DNA of 64,000 nt. Origin: Ostreococcus lucimarinus CCE9901 (Eukaryota > Chlorophyta > Mamiellophyceae > Mamiellales > Bathycoccaceae). Shown here in pieces: positions 55,181 to 64,000 of the stretch; position 1 is the stretch's first letter, and the number at the start of each line of letters is the position of its first letter. A model generated the notes under the pieces. That model saw nothing but the letters and a program-made list of their open reading frames with translations. It was not told where the DNA came from and ran no database searches. The position numbers and the translations under genes were made by a program. Location: the NCBI RefSeq assembly GCF_000092065.1, contig NC_009374.1, positions 248,001 through 312,000 on the forward strand, given 5' to 3'.

Positions 55181-56635
55181 ATGCGCGACGCGCGCGACGA
55201 CGACTTTCTCGATTGGATGCGCGCGCGCGGGGTGACGCGCGACGACGCGCGGTGCGCGGTGCGCGGCGACGGCGACCGCGGACGATTCGTCGAGTGCGCG
55301 CGCGCGACGCTGGCGGTCGGGACGACGCTGGCGACGATACCGAAGAGCGCGTGCCTGACGACGGCGACGAGCGCGCTGGGCGCCATCGAGGGCGCGCGCG
55401 GAAGCGGGGTCGTCGGTCTGTGCGTCGCGGTGGCGCACGAGCGGTCGTTGGGAGCGAAATCGACGTTTGCGGCGTATTTAAAGACGCTGCCGGCGCGAGA
55501 GGCGCTGCCGTCGACGTTCGCGGCGGACGACGAGGCGCGGAGAGCGCTGCGGGGGACGACGGTGGAGGGGATGCTCGGGGCGGACGAACGCGCCATCGCG
55601 GATGATTATCACGCGTTCGCGCGCGAGATGAAGGAGCGATTCGCGCGGCGCGGCGTGAAGATGCCGACGCTGGAGGAGTTCAGGGACGCGGCGACGCTCG
55701 TCGCGAGTCGCGCGTTCTTCGTGGACGACGCGCTCGGGCAGGGGTTGGTGCCTTTCGCTGATTTGTTTAATCATAAAGGCGGTTCAGACGGCGCTCATTT
55801 TAACGTCGTTGGATGCGATGACGCGGACGCGGATGCGCTGACGCTGGTGACGTGTCGAACGGCGAAGCGGGGCGAAGAATTATTCAACTCGTTCGGCGAC
55901 GACCACGACAACACCGTGTTGTTGTATAAATATGGGTTTGTCGAACGCGATAATCGCGTCGCTACGAGTTCATTCGGCTTTGGGCTGTTGCGCGACGCCG
56001 GCGACATCTCGTTCGAGAGCGTTCATAGTTGGATGACTGAGAGTTACGACGGGGTGGATGAGCTCGAAGTCGACGCCAACGGCGCCATGTCGCGCCCACT
56101 TTTAGCTTTACTTCGAATCGCGTCGTTCGAATTTCTTAGAGACGTGGACAGCGGTGATGACGAAAGTCATTCGGACGATGTAGACTATGATACATCGATC
56201 GGCGTTTTGCTCGAGCGCACGATGGCCGGAGACGAGTCCGAGGCTGAGATTCTGGCGAGTGTCGACGACTACGTCGTACTGGCGTTATTTCGTGGAAGAT
56301 TCAACGCATATCTCGACACAAAAGACGAAGATCGTTGTGATGACGATGTTTCATCTTTGTTACGAGATGTAGCGCGCGAGATCAAACGATGCGCAGACTT
56401 GGCGAATGATGCGAGCGGAGTACGTCAACAGTTTGGGTCTGGGATAAGCGGCGTGGCCGCTGCGTATCACGTTCGCGCGGACGAGCTCGGGTTACTCATG
56501 AAAGCAATAATTCGCGCGTTTGACTTCGGAGACGACGAAGAAACCAACGAAGACGTTCCAGATACAAAAAAGCCCAAATTAGTAGAAGTGGTGCCAGCGT
56601 ACGCGCCGACCATTTACATCAAACCGAAAGAGTAG
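55181..56635 (+). CDS. SETD6/Rubisco-LSMT-type protein lysine methyltransferase
   Basis: A 484-aa SET-domain enzyme of the non-histone class. The split SET domain starts with DFLDWMRARGVTRDDARCAV and RFVECARATLAVGTTLATIP. It has a long I-SET insert and closes with GLVPFADLFNHK (NH of the SAM site) and GEELFNSFGDDHDNTVLLYK YGFVE (the pseudoknot Tyr). A Rubs-subs-bind-like helical C-terminal domain follows (~300-460). Layout and phrases match SETD6 and fungal Set/Rkm enzymes better than plastid LSMT; no transit peptide is evident, so cytosol or nucleus is likely. The substrate is unknown. The ATG at 55181 sits just after the telo-box. Confidence 0.9.
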   Translation: MRDARDDDFLDWMRARGVTRDDARCAVRGDGDRGRFVECARATLAVGTTLATIPKSACLTTATSALGAIEGARGSGVVGLCVAVAHERSLGAKSTFAAYLKTLPAREALPSTFAADDEARRALRGTTVEGMLGADERAIADDYHAFAREMKERFARRGVKMPTLEEFRDAATLVASRAFFVDDALGQGLVPFADLFNHKGGSDGAHFNVVGCDDADADALTLVTCRTAKRGEELFNSFGDDHDNTVLLYKYGFVERDNRVATSSFGFGLLRDAGDISFESVHSWMTESYDGVDELEVDANGAMSRPLLALLRIASFEFLRDVDSGDDESHSDDVDYDTSIGVLLERTMAGDESEAEILASVDDYVVLALFRGRFNAYLDTKDEDRCDDDVSSLLRDVAREIKRCADLANDASGVRQQFGSGISGVAAAYHVRADELGLLMKAIIRAFDFGDDEETNEDVPDTKKPKLVEVVPAYAPTIYIKPKE

Positions 56636-56672
56636 AAATGCTATTTGAAAACTTCTAACGGTACCGGTAGTT

Positions 56673-58157
56673 TCACGTTGCATCTTTCAGCATTTGCACG
56701 AGGTCGTGCTTGATTCTGTTCAACTTGGTGTTCTTTGTGATGAGTTCGTTTTCGACGTCTTGACGAACACTCTCGATTTGGTTCGCGTGACACTCTCGTT
56801 CTTCATCCAAAATGCGACGCCAATATTCATCTCTTTCCGCGCTCGCGCGCGCGGCGGCTTCGCGCGTCGCGTCCCCTATTTCTAACCGCATCACTTCCGT
56901 CGCGTCGTCGTGCGTCAGGTGCATCATTTTCAAGTTCAACGAGAGTCGCTCGTGTTCAGCTTGAAGCATCGCGAGTTCTTTGCGATGTTCACCTCCGATC
57001 GCCTCCAGTCGTCTCGTGAGCTGCGCAACGCGAACTTCAGCGCGATCGAGTCGTTCTTTCAATTCTCGCGACGCCCCTTTGTTACCGAGCGAAACGGTGC
57101 TCGGTGATGTTTTTGAACGAGATTCGCTTGCTTCCAAAGCCGCCGCGGCAACAGCTTCACGCTTCTCCGCGCGTTCAGCGCGATGTTGCGTTTCCAACAG
57201 CCGCGCGCCGACGTCTTGAAGCTCAGCTCTCGTCGTCGTCAACGCCTCGAGCGCGCACTCGAGCTCTAAAACTAACATTTTATTCCCCGTGCCACCTTCG
57301 CCGACGCCGACTGCCGCGTCGTTCGGACGCATTTGCTTTAATGTCTCCGCCGCGTTTTTCCATTCGAGCGCTTCCGCCTTCGCGCTCGTCAAAGCCTCAT
57401 TCAGCGCCGTCGTTTCTTCCGCCAAGCCATTAGCCTCCGATTTCGACTTCGCGAGCGCCTGGCGCAAGTCACTGATCTCCGCCGTCAACAGCGCGTGCGC
57501 CTCGTCGTGATCTCGCAGTCTCCGCGCGCTCGACTCCGTCTCCGCTTGTAAGCGCGCCAACAACGCCTCCCGCATCGTCGCCTCTGACTTGGCCGCCTCT
57601 AACACCGCATCCAGCGTTCTAAAGTCCTCCAGCACCGCCTCCGCGTCCGCGAGCGTCATCTTCACCCCTCCCTCGCTCGCCGTCTTCCCCTCCCTCGCCC
57701 GCTCGACGAAGCGTTCCAGCGCGCGCCGCTCCCCTCCCCGTTCCGCCGCCGCGTACGCCGAAACCATCCTCGTCCCTCCCATCGCGTCCGCGCTCTCTCC
57801 GAAATCATCCCTCGCGCTCGTCTCGATCGTCGCGCACCCCGCCGCGGCTAAGATCAACCCGCGCGTTCGCGCGCGCTCCTCCTCTCGCCGTCTTCGCTCG
57901 GCGTCGAGCGCGCTCGTCGCCCGCAGCGCGTTCGTCTCCGCCTCCACCAACCGCGCGCGCGCGCGCGCCAGCTCATCGACGTCCTCCGCGCGAACGTCCG
58001 TCTCCCGCGCGTCCCCGCGTCCCGCGCGCGCGTCCACCGTCGCATCCGTCGCGTCGTCGTCGCCGAATGAAATCCACGCCTGTCGCGCGTCCCGCGCCGT
58101 CGCGCCCTCGCGCGTCGTCCCCGCGTCGCCCGCGTCGCCGTCGTCGCTCGCGGACAT
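56673..58157 (-). CDS. Coiled-coil protein, 494 aa
   Basis: From the ATG at 58157 (MSASDDGDAGD); an upstream in-frame ATG at 58247 adds only an Arg-rich leader. The first ~60 residues are acidic/Gly and disordered. The remainder is mainly heptad coiled coil: DELARARARLVEAETNALRA, ERLDRAEVRVAQLTRRLEAI, and a C-terminal ENELITKNTKLNRIKHDLVQ MLKDAT that looks like a conserved helix. A Gly/Thr-rich break at about 330 separates two rods. No signature domain is seen; the end recalls cytoskeletal or centrosomal coiled coils, but this is too weak to name. It is divergent from an NT-C2 gene, with 148 bp between starts. Confidence 0.72.
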   Translation of the reverse strand: MSASDDGDAGDAGTTREGATARDARQAWISFGDDDATDATVDARAGRGDARETDVRAEDVDELARARARLVEAETNALRATSALDAERRRREEERARTRGLILAAAGCATIETSARDDFGESADAMGGTRMVSAYAAAERGGERRALERFVERAREGKTASEGGVKMTLADAEAVLEDFRTLDAVLEAAKSEATMREALLARLQAETESSARRLRDHDEAHALLTAEISDLRQALAKSKSEANGLAEETTALNEALTSAKAEALEWKNAAETLKQMRPNDAAVGVGEGGTGNKMLVLELECALEALTTTRAELQDVGARLLETQHRAERAEKREAVAAAALEASESRSKTSPSTVSLGNKGASRELKERLDRAEVRVAQLTRRLEAIGGEHRKELAMLQAEHERLSLNLKMMHLTHDDATEVMRLEIGDATREAAARASAERDEYWRRILDEERECHANQIESVRQDVENELITKNTKLNRIKHDLVQMLKDAT

Positions 58158-58305
58158 TATCGCGGACGCGCGCGCGGTCGCACGTCGCGCGCGCGGTCGC
58201 GATCTCGCGCGATCGACGCGCGATCGAGTGCGGATTGATGAATTCAAAATCGCGCCGCGTCAGTCGGCGACGCGACGGTTGGCGTCGCGAATCGCGTCGC
58301 CCGCG

Positions 58306-59997
58306 ATGCTCGCGAGGGCGCTCGCGCGCGCGCGCGGGCGCGAGCGCGGCGAAAAATTTCGCATCGATCTGCGACCGGTCGATCTGACGTGGCGCGCGAT
58401 CGACGACGACGACGACGCGCGATCGCGATTTCGCGTGCGATGGTCGCGCGGGGCCAAGGTGCAGCGCACGACGACGGCGACGGCGACGGCGGGACGCGCG
58501 AACTGGGAGACGACGAGCGAGGACGGGGGGTGGACGACGGCGGTGGTGACGCTGCGACGGCGCGCGGCGCGCGACGGAGGGACGACGTTCGAGGCGAAGG
58601 CGTTCGACGTGAAGGCGGAGCGGGCGCGCGGCGACGGCGACGGCGAGGACGACGCGTTCGCGACGACGGCGAAGGCGAGCGTGGATTTCGCGAGATTCGC
58701 GACCGTGGAGACGGGAGGAGGATTGGGAGGGGAGGAGGCGTGCGTGATGACGCTGACGGTGAAGGATGGCGCGCGAGGCGTGGGAGGGGCGAAAACGATG
58801 ACGCTGCGGTGCCGAATACGGGCGACGTGGTTGAAGAATTACGCGAACGCGTCGGCGGACGGTGCGACGGAGCTGAGCATGGTGAGCGGCTTGGAGAGCG
58901 AGAGCTCCGCAGTGACGGATGCGACGCCTCCGAATCTGTTGCGAGAACAAGATTTAAGCGGATTTCAACAGCTTTTGAGCCCGGTGGCGGAGAGCGTTTC
59001 GCCCGTAATCGTGCGGCAGAGCGAGCGTCGCGAAGAACAGGCGCGTGCGGAGCTCGAGGCGCAGCGACGACTCAATGCGGACATGGAGGTGAGACTTGAG
59101 GCAGTGAGAAATGAACTCGAGAAGACGAAAGAAGAGCTCGCGACGCAGCGACGCGCGGTCGAGAACGAGTCGGCTCGCGCTCAATCAGAAATAGCGGCGG
59201 CGAAGGAGGAGGCGCAGAAAACGCTGCGCGAGAAGGAGCGCGCCATCGACAGAGTTCTTTCTGACATCGCGGCGATTGAAAAGGAACGGAACGCGGCTGT
59301 GCGAGCGAGTAAGGATCAAGGTTTTCATATCGAAGCTTTGGAACGTTCTCTTCGAGAAAGAGACTCGGACATCGCGCGGTTGAAGAGTCTAAAAGACACA
59401 GACGAAGCTACGGCGACGCTGGAGGCCGAGCGAATCGCACATTCGCGCGAGATTGAGCGATATAAATCGCAGTTGGACGCCGCGGACACACAGATCGAAA
59501 CATTGAGCAGAAGTCATAAGAACGCGCACGCTGCATTTCAGCGAAAATTAGATTCGCAGCTGAAACTTCGCGCTGAAGCCGAGAAGGTCTTCGAACGCGA
59601 GTTGGAGCAAAAGCACGTCGAGTGCGATGACTTGCGTCAGCAGTGCTCAAACATTGTCGCAGAAACTACCGCACTCACCACGGCATTGAAGCGTTCCGCG
59701 GATGAGCAGCACCGCGCGTCGACGAACACGGCAAAGGCGGAAGCCGCGCAGGCAAAGTGTGACTTGCGAGCCGTCTCCGAGGAGCTGTGCGACGTGCGTA
59801 AGGTTCTCGATGCGCATGTTATCGAGTTAGTCGAGGCAAAGTTGAATTTGGCCGAGTCGCAAGGCTCGCAGCTCGTATTGCGCCGAGAGTTGGCTCGTAC
59901 CAAAGGCAAGCTTACAGAATATGCAGCGCGCTGCACGCGCATGGAGAGTATGTACGCGACTATTATCGATGAATCTACCGGCACTACAGAAACTTAG
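58306..59997 (+). CDS. NT-C2-domain coiled-coil protein (EEIG1/EHBP1-like)
   Basis: A 563-aa protein from the ATG at 58306; the longer frame upstream is antisense to the neighbouring gene. Residues ~15-170 fit an N-terminal C2 (NT-C2) domain: KFRIDLRPVDLTWRAID, RWSRGAKVQRT, the TTFEAKAFDVKAERA strands, VDFARFA and GAKTMTLRCRIRATWLKN. A Ser/Glu linker follows, and the rest (~230-560) is coiled coil, ending TKGKLTEYAARCTRMESMYATI. NT-C2 plus coiled coil is the plan of EEIG1, EHBP1 and plant PMI1-type proteins that link membranes or plastids to the actin cytoskeleton. The NT-C2 call is by pattern. Convergent with the EGF-repeat gene. Confidence 0.7.
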   Translation: MLARALARARGRERGEKFRIDLRPVDLTWRAIDDDDDARSRFRVRWSRGAKVQRTTTATATAGRANWETTSEDGGWTTAVVTLRRRAARDGGTTFEAKAFDVKAERARGDGDGEDDAFATTAKASVDFARFATVETGGGLGGEEACVMTLTVKDGARGVGGAKTMTLRCRIRATWLKNYANASADGATELSMVSGLESESSAVTDATPPNLLREQDLSGFQQLLSPVAESVSPVIVRQSERREEQARAELEAQRRLNADMEVRLEAVRNELEKTKEELATQRRAVENESARAQSEIAAAKEEAQKTLREKERAIDRVLSDIAAIEKERNAAVRASKDQGFHIEALERSLRERDSDIARLKSLKDTDEATATLEAERIAHSREIERYKSQLDAADTQIETLSRSHKNAHAAFQRKLDSQLKLRAEAEKVFERELEQKHVECDDLRQQCSNIVAETTALTTALKRSADEQHRASTNTAKAEAAQAKCDLRAVSEELCDVRKVLDAHVIELVEAKLNLAESQGSQLVLRRELARTKGKLTEYAARCTRMESMYATIIDESTGTTET

Positions 59998-60054
59998 CTA
60001 AGAATTAGTATTCATTGTGGAAACAATTGTTTTCGACTCTACTGCGTGGTTTCT

Positions 60055-63000
60055 CTATCGTGCGCCAGAGGACGCACATCCCGTCGTGGAGGCGCTGTAG
60101 CCTTCGTTACACGTGCAGGTCGGTACGTTCGCATCGTTAAGCCCGCAAGTTCCGAAACCAGAACACGTCGTTCCCGCCGCGACGTCGTATCCAGGGCATT
60201 TGATGACGCAATAATCTCCAAGTTCGGTGGTGGTAGTGTCGAAAATCCCAGCGCACGTGACGCGCAGCTGCGCCGGATCTTGCTTGCACGCATCGCCCAA
60301 ACTCGCGTCTGGATCGCCGGTGAGGTACCATTTGCCCTTACACACACTCGGCCGCATGCTTTCGTAAAGCTCATCGAGGTACGCGACAGAGTAATCGTTT
60401 TTGTATTGTCTGTAGTAGTTGAACAGCGAGATTTGACGTTGTTCTTCGGCATTCACGTCCACAAACGTCCCGATACCAAACGAATCGAACCGAATGGACT
60501 CGCCCACAACTGTGGCCGAAGGATCCACTGCTTCTTGAACGTAATAGTCGGCTCGCACCAAAATTTCTGTGAGCGACGCCAAGCACCAAGCAAGATCGCT
60601 AAATGTGGCAGGGTTACCAGTCCGCGATAGACGGTTCGCCACAACTGCCTCGTAAACCTCTGGATAAACATCAAAGTCGAGGCGATCTCGCGCAATCTCT
60701 CTACCACTCGATTGCTGTAGTACTGTACCACCATCACTTCGACCAGTCGTATCTGTGACGATGGGTATGTCTGCAGCTAAGTTAAGCGTCGCCGCCGTCA
60801 AACCGGAAAATGGGTCATAGGGATTACCTGAGGTTCGAGTGGTGTAGACCGTTCCGTCCATGTAATGCACAGCGGGATCATTCGACCACTTGAACCCTGA
60901 AAGGACTGGCTCCAGGTTTTTCCATCCTGCACTTTCCAAGAGATCAACCTTGAAATTCAAACCGCATCTCGCCGCAGAGCAAGACGTCGGCGGATACCCC
61001 TTTTGATCAGAGTCAATTTTATATCCAAGAAAGACTTGCGGTGTGTTGAGGTACTGTTCCACGATTGCTATGGTCTGCGCACGCGAGAGTTGCTGATTCA
61101 GCCCGAGCTCTGGGAAATTTGTTCGGCTCCAATTATACACTTGATCGCGAGAACCCCACACTGGCACTTCGCGGTTGTACCGCGGTCGACCGCCCATGAG
61201 AATGATATCGTACGCCGATGTTTGATGCGCCTCCACATGCGCGGTCCCCGCGTTTGCCGCAGAATTTGCCGCTGACTCCACCATATACAATGAATACGTT
61301 ATCGAAGCGCCGTATGCATTTTTACTCAGCAAATCACCCGTGAATTTTTCGGGTGCGCGCAAGTACGCGAGTCCGTTCGTGGAATCGTCCGTCAACTTGT
61401 CCGTGAGGTGTAGATATCCGCTTATCCCTTCCCAGAGTAACCCGCTGTCGCCACCTGCGAACGCAAAATTGCACTCTCCGCGCATCAATTGCTCCGAATT
61501 GATCGCGAACGGGTCGTAGACATTGCCAGATAAAATTGATTCGGCGAGCTCACCCGAGCACGAATTATTGTACACCGTCCAGCCCTCTGGTCCCTCCGTG
61601 AATTCAGATTTGACGATGAATGAAGAAGCCTCGGGCCGAGAGCAGTCGACAAACGACCAACCATCTTGACATGCACACGATCCGTCCATCTGACAGTAGC
61701 CATTAACGCAAGGGTTACATTGAACATCGCAAGACAACCCAGTCCAACCGACGTCGCATTTGCACGTACCGTCGGTGAGGCAAGCGCCGTGATCGTAATT
61801 GCATGGGAGACATTCCGTAAAATTTCGAATGTCACAAGTCGTGCCCAACCATCCTTTATTGCAAAGGCAAGTGCTGTCTGCTTGGCACGCGCCGTTGTGG
61901 CACGGAGCACAGGGTACGAAACAATCTTCGCCAGAATATTGTACCCCTCCATCGTCGGTACCGCACACGCAAGTCCCGTCTCGCTTGCAGAATCCCCATG
62001 ATCGAATCTGCACTCCGTGTGCGGTCGTTTTGATGACTTCGGAAACACTACCATCTTCATTTGTGGCGTACTCTTTGAAGCAATTGCAGGACTTGTCACA
62101 CCTTTCTCCGTACCAACCGGTTTCACATTCGCACTTGCCATTCAGTTGACACGTCCCGTGATCTGGATCACACGCGTCGCACGCAATGGAACATGTTGTT
62201 CCCGTATAGGCGCCTGTTAATCCGGAATTCACACCGTGGATAAGCGTATTGATGATCCAAATCATTGTACGATCCGCGCCTGTCGTGCGCGTGGTCACAT
62301 ATTCTCCACTAGTCGCATCGTACATACCCGCTAGGAAGACGTTCATCAAACGCTGTCGCTCGTCTTTACTGTTTGTGTACCAGCGCTCCTGATCGGATGA
62401 CTCTGTCGCTATTTTTAGATCTACTCGAGTGGCTCCGATTGCTTCTTTACGCATCCGTAAGAAATGCGCCTTCAATGCGTCGTCGCAGTCCCAAGGATTG
62501 GCAGCTTCCCAGTCGTCGCCGCAGTTTGTGGTCGACGCGAGCGAAGCCATGCATTCGCCCGTCGTTGCGTCATTTTTATAGTCCAATTTCGAACAGATAT
62601 CGTCCGCGCGCATTGATTCGGGGATGTTGACAATGTCGTTTTGATACTGCAGAAGCTGCGCCTCGAGTGCGGTGCGAGTGGCTGCCCCAACGGCGTCAGC
62701 GGCGGTGGTTACACCGTACCGAAAGTACGTTTCATTTGGTCTGAAGGGTAACTTGGAATCAATTGTGCGGCTCGCGCAGTCAGGGCGATCAGCGCATACG
62801 GAATCGACGCCCCAGACGTAGTCTTCCACTTGAATCGCACTCATGTAATAAGGAGGAATGTACTCTCCCGAAGCTAGTTCACCGTTGGTTGCGTAATGTG
62901 GATCGCGATCAAGACGCAGAGCGAATGAGTGATCTCTAAGCCGTCTCGTTCCGTCGCACAGGCAACTACCGTCGTACTGACACGTGCCGTGAACACACGG

Positions 63001-63999
63001 CTCGCACGGTGTTAGGCAACGATACCCAGTCCAGCCATCGGCGCAGTCGCATGTACCCGTGGTCGAATTGCAGACGCCATTTCCCGAACACGGTGCGCAC
63101 GGGATGTCGCAAGTGGACCCGGCCCAACCTTGCCAATATTCATCGTAAACTTTCGATGTTAATGACTGTGAGCTTGGGAATTCACTTCTCCCCACGCTTA
63201 AGGCGTCGCACACGCAATATCCGCCAGTGATGGGCATTTGTGGCCCAGTTGTACTATCATCTGGAGCGCACACGGCGCCCGCGATAATCCCCCACTCAGT
63301 GTGTGACTTCAAGGCAGTGGGGTCCCGAATTATCGATCCATCCACTCGTTTCTCCACGTAAGGCATCGCGACGAGGTATTCGCCACCTTGACATGTGCCA
63401 TCAGCTACCAAAGTGCCCGAACATCCGTATCCACCGACTCCGTTTGGATCAACATTCGTCCAAGGCTGTCCCGTGCCCGCGACCATGGAGAAACCCGGAG
63501 CACACGTTGCGTTTACATACTCACCATTCATGGAACACGGATGCTTGATTGCACACGTGTGGTATGCCGCATCATAAAATAAGGACGATGTACCGCCAAT
63601 ATCAGCGGATTCGAACACACCATTGGAGCCTCCGGTCCACCACGGGTACGGAGTCACCGCAGCCGTACGGCCGACATCCGCCGTCGAACGCGTCGCAGGT
63701 TGCCAAATGTAACCGTAGTCGCAAACACACTCGCCGTCGTCCTGACAAGTCCCGAAGGCGCATGCGTCACATGCTTTGTTACAGTCACGTCCTCTACTGA
63801 CACTCCCGTCTGCGAGACGATTGACTTGCGGTAAGCCTGTCCAACCCGGTTTGCACACGACTTCCGTCATCCACGGATCTCCAAAGTCCGCATCGTTTGC
63901 GTCTTTCATGACGCATACGCCGTTTGCGGCGTTATACGAATAAGGACAAATGTAGTTGCACATCGGGCCCGTGAAGCCCTCGTTACATTCACACGTCAC
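60055..63999 (-). CDS. Giant EGF-repeat extracellular protein, 5' partial
   Basis: At least 1,314 aa; the frame is open to the right edge and the apparent start is only a GTG, so the gene begins outside the window. It contains runs of tenascin/teneurin-type EGF modules with the CxxGxCxxDGxCxCxxGWxGxxCD spacing: CDACAFGTCQDDGECVCDYG, CSGNGVCNSTTGTCDCADGW, DPDHGTCQLNGKCECETGW, NYDHGACLTDGTCKCDVGW, CVNGYCQMDGSCACQDGW. Between clusters are Cys-poor segments of 150-300 residues, including a long one at about 775-1230 with beta-rich composition. A last EGF-like module (CTCNEGYSASTTGC) sits 5 residues before the stop, so no membrane span is visible at this end. Likely secreted or anchored by the missing N terminus. 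Confidence 0.85.
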   Translation of the reverse strand: MTCECNEGFTGPMCNYICPYSYNAANGVCVMKDANDADFGDPWMTEVVCKPGWTGLPQVNRLADGSVSRGRDCNKACDACAFGTCQDDGECVCDYGYIWQPATRSTADVGRTAAVTPYPWWTGGSNGVFESADIGGTSSLFYDAAYHTCAIKHPCSMNGEYVNATCAPGFSMVAGTGQPWTNVDPNGVGGYGCSGTLVADGTCQGGEYLVAMPYVEKRVDGSIIRDPTALKSHTEWGIIAGAVCAPDDSTTGPQMPITGGYCVCDALSVGRSEFPSSQSLTSKVYDEYWQGWAGSTCDIPCAPCSGNGVCNSTTGTCDCADGWTGYRCLTPCEPCVHGTCQYDGSCLCDGTRRLRDHSFALRLDRDPHYATNGELASGEYIPPYYMSAIQVEDYVWGVDSVCADRPDCASRTIDSKLPFRPNETYFRYGVTTAADAVGAATRTALEAQLLQYQNDIVNIPESMRADDICSKLDYKNDATTGECMASLASTTNCGDDWEAANPWDCDDALKAHFLRMRKEAIGATRVDLKIATESSDQERWYTNSKDERQRLMNVFLAGMYDATSGEYVTTRTTGADRTMIWIINTLIHGVNSGLTGAYTGTTCSIACDACDPDHGTCQLNGKCECETGWYGERCDKSCNCFKEYATNEDGSVSEVIKTTAHGVQIRSWGFCKRDGTCVCGTDDGGVQYSGEDCFVPCAPCHNGACQADSTCLCNKGWLGTTCDIRNFTECLPCNYDHGACLTDGTCKCDVGWTGLSCDVQCNPCVNGYCQMDGSCACQDGWSFVDCSRPEASSFIVKSEFTEGPEGWTVYNNSCSGELAESILSGNVYDPFAINSEQLMRGECNFAFAGGDSGLLWEGISGYLHLTDKLTDDSTNGLAYLRAPEKFTGDLLSKNAYGASITYSLYMVESAANSAANAGTAHVEAHQTSAYDIILMGGRPRYNREVPVWGSRDQVYNWSRTNFPELGLNQQLSRAQTIAIVEQYLNTPQVFLGYKIDSDQKGYPPTSCSAARCGLNFKVDLLESAGWKNLEPVLSGFKWSNDPAVHYMDGTVYTTRTSGNPYDPFSGLTAATLNLAADIPIVTDTTGRSDGGTVLQQSSGREIARDRLDFDVYPEVYEAVVANRLSRTGNPATFSDLAWCLASLTEILVRADYYVQEAVDPSATVVGESIRFDSFGIGTFVDVNAEEQRQISLFNYYRQYKNDYSVAYLDELYESMRPSVCKGKWYLTGDPDASLGDACKQDPAQLRVTCAGIFDTTTTELGDYCVIKCPGYDVAAGTTCSGFGTCGLNDANVPTCTCNEGYSASTTGCASSGAR

Positions 64000-64000
64000 C

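Noticed and set aside
1-64000. tRNA, rRNA or transposon copies
   Set aside because: Intergenic gaps were scanned by eye; no cloverleaf, rRNA core, reverse transcriptase, integrase or long terminal repeat was found. A tRNA search program would be more decisive.

Overview
This is nuclear DNA of a very compact, GC-rich, gene-dense eukaryote. Genes lie tens to a few hundred bases apart on both strands. Most are intronless, and the three with visible introns have short GT-AG ones. The content (chloroplast RNase E with a starch-binding domain, a thylakoid-lumen PsbP-like protein, a plastid-type sugar transporter, a PPC/DUF296 protein, a plant-type heptahelical PAQR receptor, Arg-rich organelle presequences) points to a small green alga. 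A mamiellophyte such as Ostreococcus is the best guess; this is inference, not read from a marker gene.

Layout. 1-13.6 kb: 5'-partial EZH (H3K27 methyltransferase), RNase E/G, FAD oxidoreductase, PPC protein, mitochondrial m-AAA FtsH, a bacterial-type NAD+-dependent DNA ligase, and a divergent NPPY-motif adenine-methyltransferase-like protein. 13.6-26.3 kb: tail-anchored giant coiled coil, a possible zinc-binding protein, a UVR-motif protein, two ankyrin proteins, a spliced coiled-coil gene and a small Cwf18/CCDC12 splicing factor. 26.5-39.2 kb: PAQR receptor, small membrane protein, three-exon eEF2, LamG/cadherin-like surface protein, ZZ-finger protein, PsbP-like protein, a spliced HMG-box plus histone-fold protein, an RPA43-like Pol I subunit, and selenoprotein K with an in-frame UGA and a foldable SECIS element. 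39.3-64 kb: sugar transporter, M32 carboxypeptidase, DUF4485-like coiled coil, a 3,330-residue surface protein full of Pro-rich tandem repeats, a class IV aminotransferase and a SETD6-like methyltransferase that share a promoter containing telomere-like repeats, two coiled-coil proteins, and a giant EGF-repeat protein running off the right edge.

There is no operon logic. The recurring themes are chromatin and DNA maintenance (EZH, HMG/histone-fold, LigA, RPA43), organelle maintenance (RNE, FtsH, PsbP-like), and large extracellular proteins (three in about 33 kb). The strongest discoveries are the SelK/SECIS pair, the HMG-histone-fold fusion revealed by an intron, the LigA/NPPY divergent pair, and the multi-domain repeat surface protein. 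Many long antisense frames are products of high GC and codon bias, and are left out.
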